DNA of 34,042 bases from an uncultured Bacteroidota bacterium. GTDB lineage: Bacteria > Bacteroidota > Bacteroidia > Chitinophagales > Chitinophagaceae. Positions 30,653-34,042 of this stretch are shown one piece after another. Position 1 is the stretch's first letter, and every line of letters starts with the position of its first letter. Location: contig CAIRTW010000353.1 of the NCBI GenBank assembly GCA_903881585.1, forward strand, positions 1 through 34,042, in the 5' to 3' direction. A model generated the notes under the pieces. It made no database searches. It had not been told where the DNA came from and saw only the letters and a list, made by a program, of their open reading frames with translations. A program made the translations under genes and the position numbers.

Positions 30653-30671
30653 TAGCATGTTCATTTTTTTT

Positions 30672-30708
30672 AAACGAATGGGGGCTTAATGCTCCCATTC
30701 GTTTTTTT
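30672..30708 (+). terminator. Rho-independent terminator of the giant gene
   Basis: ACGAATGGGGGC (30674-30685), loop TTAAT, GCTCCCATTCGT (30691-30702) form a 12-pair stem with one G-U pair. The stem is followed at once by seven T. It starts 21 bases after the stop codon. Confidence 0.92.
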
Positions 30709-30721
30709 GTATAAAAACTAT

Positions 30722-30759
30722 TTTTTCTGAATACATATTTTGCGTATTTTTGTAAGGTT
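30722..30759 (+). promoter_or_regulatory. Putative Bacteroidota-type promoter for the kinase operon
   Basis: TATTTTTG at 30745-30752 matches the TAnnTTTG -7 box of Bacteroidota sigma-ABfr promoters. The -33 box is only a T-rich stretch around 30721-30727, a poor match to TTTG or TTG. Start of transcription would be near 30759, giving a leader of about 60 bases before the ATG at 30820. Confidence 0.5.
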
Positions 30760-30819
30760 ACGCGAAACATAGGCCAGCGCTAAGAGTGCGCCACAGGAAA
30801 ACAACTTATTAGGTAAATC

Positions 30820-32493
30820 ATGCACGAACCCGTACTCTCATTTGGAACAGATCAATTCAATAGGATCTTTCCGTTCTATCTTTTGATTAGTAATGATTCT
30901 GGAATAGCTTCTTTCGGCAAGTCTGTTGCCAAACTGCAGCAAATAGAGCATGGAACACTATTTGCGGATAGTTTTAATCTGAGATCTCCCGGGCCAGGAA
31001 ATGCCGATTTTCATACTTTAAAGAAGTTAGCAGGTCAGGATATAATACTTGACTTTGCACGGGCAAATGGCAATTGCCTGCATGGGCAATTCGAATACCT
31101 TCACCTGCAGGATCAATTGCTGTTTATCGGTACTCCGTCTGTGCAAGGAAATAAAGACGGCAACGCTGATTACACCGAATGTGCAGAACAGGACCTGTCT
31201 GTTGCGCGGTTAACGAACGCTCACAGTGACGCCGAGCAACAAAAACAACTGGAGCATCAGTTAAGGGTCAATGAAAAACGATACAGGGACCTCTTTAATT
31301 ATAGCCAGGCCTTTATTTTTACGCACGATCTCCAGGGAAAACTACTTTCGGTTAACCCTGCCCTATGCGAAAAAATGGGGTACAAGAAAGAAGAGCTCAT
31401 AGGCCGGATGATAACCGATTTCATTCCCCGGAACGACCTACTGATCTTTAATACCGAGTACATGGATGCGGTAAGGGAGAAGGGAAGCGCAAAAGGCATA
31501 TTCAGGGTAAACGGAAAAACCGATAAAAAATCATTCCTGCTTTACCAGAATTTCAAGGTAGAGGAAGACGATACCGAGCCATATATTATTGGCTTCTCCC
31601 AGGACATCACTGAGCGCATTAAAATTGAAAAAGAACTTCGTAAGAATAAGAAGAACACCGAGGAGGCAGCCCGGGCAAAGGAGTTTTTCCTGGCCAATAT
31701 GAGCCATGAAATAAGGACGCCATTGAGCGGTTTGTTAGGGATCGCAAACCTCTTATCAAAGACGCAGCTGACCGAGCAGCAGGCAAAATATACCAACCTG
31801 ATAAATTCCTCAGCAAACAGCCTGTTGTCAATAGTCAACGATATTCTCGATATTGAGAAGATAGCATCGGGCAAATTTGACCTGGAGCACATTCCCTTTA
31901 AACTTGAAGAGAAGGTACTGGCTACTATACAATCGTTTCAGTTTAAAGCCGAGGAAAAGAATGTCACGCTGTCGTTCAAGAGTAATGTGGCCGATGACCT
32001 GGTAGTGATCGGAGACCCATCGCGGCTAGGCCAGATATTGAACAACCTGGTGAGCAACGCGCTGAAGTTTACGAACACCGGTGGCATATACGTTAGCGTG
32101 TACTACTACTACAACGATACTAAGTCTACAAAACTTGAATTTGAAGTGACCGATACGGGTATTGGGATCAAGCCGGGAAAGCTCTCTGATATCTTCAATC
32201 CCTTTGTGCAGGCTACAGCCGATACGTCGCGCAAATTTGGTGGTACAGGGCTTGGACTGTCCATTTGTAAAGAGCTGATAGAGATGCACGGTGGAAATAT
32301 TTCCGTTAAAAGCGCGCTCAATGTAGGTACTACCTTTACCTTCCTGATCCCATATGAGAAGGGCAATGCGGCAATGCTCAAAAAGGAGAACAGCGTTATT
32401 CCTGATTTTAAATCGCTAAAGGATATCAGGGTATTGGTGGCCGAAGACTGGGAGCTGAACCAATTTCTTGTACAGTACATACTGGAATCATAG
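30820..32493 (+). CDS. Hybrid sensor histidine kinase, N-terminal part (HNOBA-like-PAS-HisKA-HATPase_c), ended by an in-frame amber codon in the receiver
   Basis: 557 codons. Residues about 12-140 resemble the HNOBA (haem-NO-binding-associated) PAS-like domain, with FPFYLLI, FNLRSPG, LHGQFEYLHLQDQLLFIGTPSV and a following EQDLSVARL segment. A coiled coil leads to a PAS domain (about 148-268, ending GFSQDITERIKIEKEL). HisKA has MSHEIRTPL, with His296 as phospho-acceptor. HATPase_c has NNLVSNALKF (about 408), DTGIGI (445) and GGTGLGLS (474). No transmembrane segment is visible, so it is probably cytosolic. A receiver begins at about 535 with LVAEDWELNQ, then stops at TAG 32491-32493. The frame continues downstream with the rest of the receiver and an Hpt domain. 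The start ATG has a weak AGG about 7 bases upstream. The truncated product should still autophosphorylate but would lack its own receiver. Confidence 0.9.
   Translation: MHEPVLSFGTDQFNRIFPFYLLISNDSGIASFGKSVAKLQQIEHGTLFADSFNLRSPGPGNADFHTLKKLAGQDIILDFARANGNCLHGQFEYLHLQDQLLFIGTPSVQGNKDGNADYTECAEQDLSVARLTNAHSDAEQQKQLEHQLRVNEKRYRDLFNYSQAFIFTHDLQGKLLSVNPALCEKMGYKKEELIGRMITDFIPRNDLLIFNTEYMDAVREKGSAKGIFRVNGKTDKKSFLLYQNFKVEEDDTEPYIIGFSQDITERIKIEKELRKNKKNTEEAARAKEFFLANMSHEIRTPLSGLLGIANLLSKTQLTEQQAKYTNLINSSANSLLSIVNDILDIEKIASGKFDLEHIPFKLEEKVLATIQSFQFKAEEKNVTLSFKSNVADDLVVIGDPSRLGQILNNLVSNALKFTNTGGIYVSVYYYYNDTKSTKLEFEVTDTGIGIKPGKLSDIFNPFVQATADTSRKFGGTGLGLSICKELIEMHGGNISVKSALNVGTTFTFLIPYEKGNAAMLKKENSVIPDFKSLKDIRVLVAEDWELNQFLVQYILES
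32491..32493 (+). other. In-frame amber codon splitting the hybrid kinase
   Basis: TAG sits between Ser and Gly-Cys-Lys-Val, in the same frame as the upstream and downstream coding parts. Homologous receivers commonly have an aromatic residue or other bulky residue before G-(C/F/Y)-x-V here, and a single G-to-A change from TGG (Trp) explains the codon. It could be a real nonsense mutation, a sequencing error or a readthrough site. Confidence 0.9.
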
Positions 32494-32502
32494 GGCTGCA
32501 AG

Positions 32503-33198
32503 GTGACCATGGTGAATAATGGTAAGGAAGCACTGGATAAAGTGAAATCGGCCGAATTCGACCTGGTGCTTATGGATATTCATATGCCGGAAATGGATGG
32601 GATCACCGCTACAAAAAAGATAAGAAAGCTCGGTGAAAGAGACAAAGCGTCCCTGCCCATTATTGCGCTTACTGCAAATGCGCTGAAAACAGACCATTTG
32701 CATTACATCGAAGCCGGTATCGACGATTGTGTAACGAAGCCATATACCGAGGATAAACTGTTCCGGGTTATCAGCAAGGTGCTGGGCCATGGTGAGGGTG
32801 AAGAGACAAAGGCAGATGCTACTGCGGAAGTCGAAGCTGGGTTTATTGAGCAGCGCAGCCTGCTGTATGACTTGTCTTTCATTAATGAATTTGCAAAAGG
32901 CGATACTTCATTCATTAAAAAAATGATCAACGCGTTCCTTGAGTCGATGGTGACGGAGCTGCGGCAAATGATCATCTCAGAGCAGGCCAGAAGATATAGT
33001 GAGTTGTCCAGGTCTGCACACAAAATGAAATCGGCTATTGATGGACTGGGGATTGAGGCTTTGAAAATACCGATCCGGGATATTGAAGCGCTCAAAGCTA
33101 CCCAGGAAGATCATGAGCGTGTTAAGGCGCTTGTGGAGAAAGTAAAGCGAACTTTGGAAGATGTGTTTGTGCAGCTGGAAGGATTTTTGAAATTATAA
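32503..33198 (+). CDS. Receiver (partial) plus Hpt domain: C-terminal part of the amber-split hybrid kinase
   Basis: 231 codons in the same frame as the kinase, from the first ATG after the amber codon. It has the receiver from beta-2 onward: phospho-acceptor Asp in LVLMDIHMPEMDG (gat at 32575), then IIALTANAL and the conserved Lys in CVTKPYTEDKL. An acidic linker leads to an Hpt domain with SAHKMKSAIDGLGI (His codon at 33019-33021). The beta-1 strand and the acidic pair that binds Mg (ED at 32443-32448) lie upstream of the amber codon. If made alone, this fragment would have an incomplete receiver but a probably intact Hpt. GGTG lies just before the ATG, so reinitiation is possible but not shown. 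A database may list this as a separate response regulator. I read it as the rest of one broken gene. Confidence 0.75.
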   Translation: MTMVNNGKEALDKVKSAEFDLVLMDIHMPEMDGITATKKIRKLGERDKASLPIIALTANALKTDHLHYIEAGIDDCVTKPYTEDKLFRVISKVLGHGEGEETKADATAEVEAGFIEQRSLLYDLSFINEFAKGDTSFIKKMINAFLESMVTELRQMIISEQARRYSELSRSAHKMKSAIDGLGIEALKIPIRDIEALKATQEDHERVKALVEKVKRTLEDVFVQLEGFLKL

Positions 33199-33205
33199 GT
33201 AATCC

Positions 33206-33209
33206 GGAG
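33206..33209 (+). promoter_or_regulatory. Ribosome binding site of the acyltransferase gene
   Basis: GGAG lies 7 bases before the ATG at 33217, in the 18-base gap after the kinase stop. It supports this start and translation from the same transcript as the kinase. Confidence 0.6.
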
Positions 33210-33216
33210 CTATACT

Positions 33217-33834
33217 ATGCCGCTAGCGCAAACTGTAAAAAACAATCCAGCCCTCAAAAAATTTGTACACCGTATGCTGGTGCCCAAGGGAGAGGCCAGG
33301 CCGCGGCTTTGGGTGCGGCTGTTTCTGAACAGGTTTTATCATACACGTGGCAAAGGCGCTACTGTGAGGCGTTACACCCGGCTGGATGTGCTCCCGTTCA
33401 GCCCGTTTCACTTAGGTGCGGGTTCCACTATAGAAGATTTTTCCACCATCAATAATGGCGTTGGCGCTGTGATAATAGGCGACTATAGCCTCATAGGTAT
33501 GGGCAACGTGATTATAGGTCCTGTGACCGTGGGCAACAATGTGATACTCGCCCAGAACGTAGTAGCCAGTGGCCTTAACCATGAATATAAAGACCCGGTA
33601 ACCCCCATACACCGCCAGCCGGTAACTACAGCACCCATAGTGATAGAAGACGACTGCTGGATAGCCGCCAATGTGGTAATCACCGCCGGCGTTACTATTG
33701 GCAGGCATTGTGTTGTGGCTGCGGGCTCTGTGGTTACGAAAGACATTCCTGCATTCTCCATAGCCGCTGGCAACCCAGCCCGCGTCATCAAGCGCTATGA
33801 CGAGAGCGCGAAGGAGTGGGTAAGGGTAGGGTAA
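33217..33834 (+). CDS. Left-handed beta-helix acyltransferase (hexapeptide repeat, WcaF/LacA-like)
   Basis: 205 aa. The middle and end hold hexapeptide repeats of the [LIV]-G-x-x-x-x type: VIIGDYSLIGMGNVIIGPVTV, then VIEDDCWIAANVVITAGVTI and CVVAAGSVVTKDI, ending with the family closing motif AAGNPARVIKRY. The loop SGLNHEYKD carries His122, the likely catalytic base, as in acetyltransferases of the NodL/LacA/WcaF group (COG0110). The first 60 residues are a basic extension (ALKKFVHRMLVPKGEARPR) of a kind seen in polysaccharide O-acetyltransferases. Such enzymes work as trimers and move an acetyl group from acetyl-CoA to a sugar hydroxyl or amine, often in surface polysaccharide or LPS synthesis. 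The acceptor cannot be told from sequence. The gene starts 18 bases after the kinase and is probably co-transcribed with it. Confidence 0.88.
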   Translation: MPLAQTVKNNPALKKFVHRMLVPKGEARPRLWVRLFLNRFYHTRGKGATVRRYTRLDVLPFSPFHLGAGSTIEDFSTINNGVGAVIIGDYSLIGMGNVIIGPVTVGNNVILAQNVVASGLNHEYKDPVTPIHRQPVTTAPIVIEDDCWIAANVVITAGVTIGRHCVVAAGSVVTKDIPAFSIAAGNPARVIKRYDESAKEWVRVG

Positions 33835-33927
33835 GCCGCCCGACAAGCAAGTGTGAAAGGTTTGTAGAAAAGTCGCAAAGCCACGAACCTATGTTGTTTT
33901 TAGGGATGCCAGGCACGCGTTGAATTA

Positions 33928-34023
33928 TTAGAGTTCTGGCAACGTTTTCTTATACTCATCGAAATTGCCGCCTATAGGCGGCCCCTTTTTCTGCACCAGT
34001 CTTTCTGCTCTAGGCAAAGTTCC
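33928..34023 (-). pseudogene. Possible 3' end of a minus-strand gene, with an in-frame stop
   Basis: Read on the minus strand, the segment encodes about 31 residues including LVQKKGPPIGGNFDEYKK and TLPEL before a TAA. It looks like a real protein C-terminus converging on the acyltransferase. However, its frame is closed by a TAA close to the window edge and it has no start codon. It may be a decayed gene end, a frameshift or chance. The family was not recognised. Confidence 0.25.
33967..33990 (+). terminator. Possible terminator: GC-rich palindrome plus T-run
   Basis: GCCGCCTATAGGCGGC is a perfect 16-base palindrome: a 6-pair GC stem with loop TATA. It is followed by CCC and TTTTT. It lies about 130 bases after the acyltransferase stop and could end that operon. 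It also overlaps a protein-like stretch on the other strand, so the palindrome may be incidental. Confidence 0.4.
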
Positions 34024-34042
34024 TTAATTTAGAGCTGATATA

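Larger units (their letters stand above)
30820..33198 (+). pseudogene. Whole locus of the interrupted hybrid kinase (sensor-PAS-HisKA-HATPase_c-REC-Hpt)
   Basis: Read through the amber codon, this is one 792-residue multistep phosphorelay kinase of normal architecture: His296 to Asp586 to His734. Apart from the one stop there is no frameshift and no missing conserved motif, so the lesion is recent, tolerated or artefactual. Confidence 0.6.
33835..34042. other. Right-edge non-coding stretch with no confident gene
   Basis: 208 bases after the acyltransferase. No complete gene is visible. It contains the palindrome described at 33967-33990 and a short protein-like fragment on the minus strand. 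A TAGAAAAGTCGCAAAGCC stretch near 33871 was not recognised. Confidence 0.5.

Noticed and set aside
652-30441. Dozens of minus-strand open frames of 60-175 codons across the giant gene, for example 652-1410, 12922-13386, 17593-18054
   Set aside because: They lie opposite a continuous, domain-rich coding frame, recur with the repeat unit, are Val/Pro/Thr-rich by mirror composition, and have no ribosome binding site or domain of their own. They are shadows of the codon usage.
2-30652. Orthologue of the gliding adhesin SprB
   Set aside because: Size and repeats are similar in kind, but the sorting domain is type A rather than type B, and no specific SprB architecture was recognised. Only an analogy is kept.
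32109-32510. Minus-strand open frames under the kinase and acyltransferase (for example 32109-32510, 32703-33095, 33412-33846)
   Set aside because: The plus strand there has clear catalytic motifs. The minus-strand frames have no recognisable domain and no start signals.

Overview
The window looks like a Bacteroidota (Bacteroidetes) chromosome, probably Chitinophagales or a relative. The evidence is a type IX secretion (T9SS) type A C-terminal sorting domain, a signal-peptide end of the 'xxNA|Q' type, weak Shine-Dalgarno sequences, a TAnnTTTG-like -7 promoter box, and a hybrid kinase architecture common in that phylum. The lineage below phylum is a guess.

About 90% of the window (left edge to 30652) is one uninterrupted reading frame of more than 10,200 codons. 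It encodes an exported, extremely repetitive cell-surface protein of roughly 1 MDa. The gene is truncated at its 5' end: the frame is already open at base 2 and starts inside a signal peptide. Order of parts: signal-peptide end; a jelly-roll domain; two related blocks of bacterial Ig-like domains, each ending in a nearly identical jelly-roll domain, with a fibronectin type III domain and a GEVED-type domain between them; three large cassettes at about 6.3-16.9 kb combining Shr-HID/DUF1533-like domains, invasin-type Ig domains, beta-helix-like stretches and a closing domain; a PKD-like domain; 15 Ig-like repeats of about 83 aa; 43 Ig-like repeats of about 73 aa; and the T9SS sorting domain. The protein is probably a fibrous adhesin or surface stalk displayed through T9SS.

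A strong intrinsic terminator follows. A short promoter-bearing gap then leads to a two- or three-gene unit on the same strand: a hybrid sensor histidine kinase (HNOBA-like sensor, PAS, HisKA, HATPase_c, receiver, Hpt) cut inside its receiver domain by one in-frame amber codon (32491-32493), and a left-handed beta-helix acyltransferase 18 bases downstream. The amber codon separates a 557-codon kinase part from a 231-codon receiver-Hpt part that remains open in the same frame.

The last 208 bases hold no confident gene, only a GC-rich palindrome followed by a T-run and a protein-like fragment on the minus strand. No tRNA, rRNA, CRISPR array or insertion sequence was seen. The most unusual content is the giant repeat protein, with evidence of block duplication at several scales, and the amber-split phosphorelay kinase.
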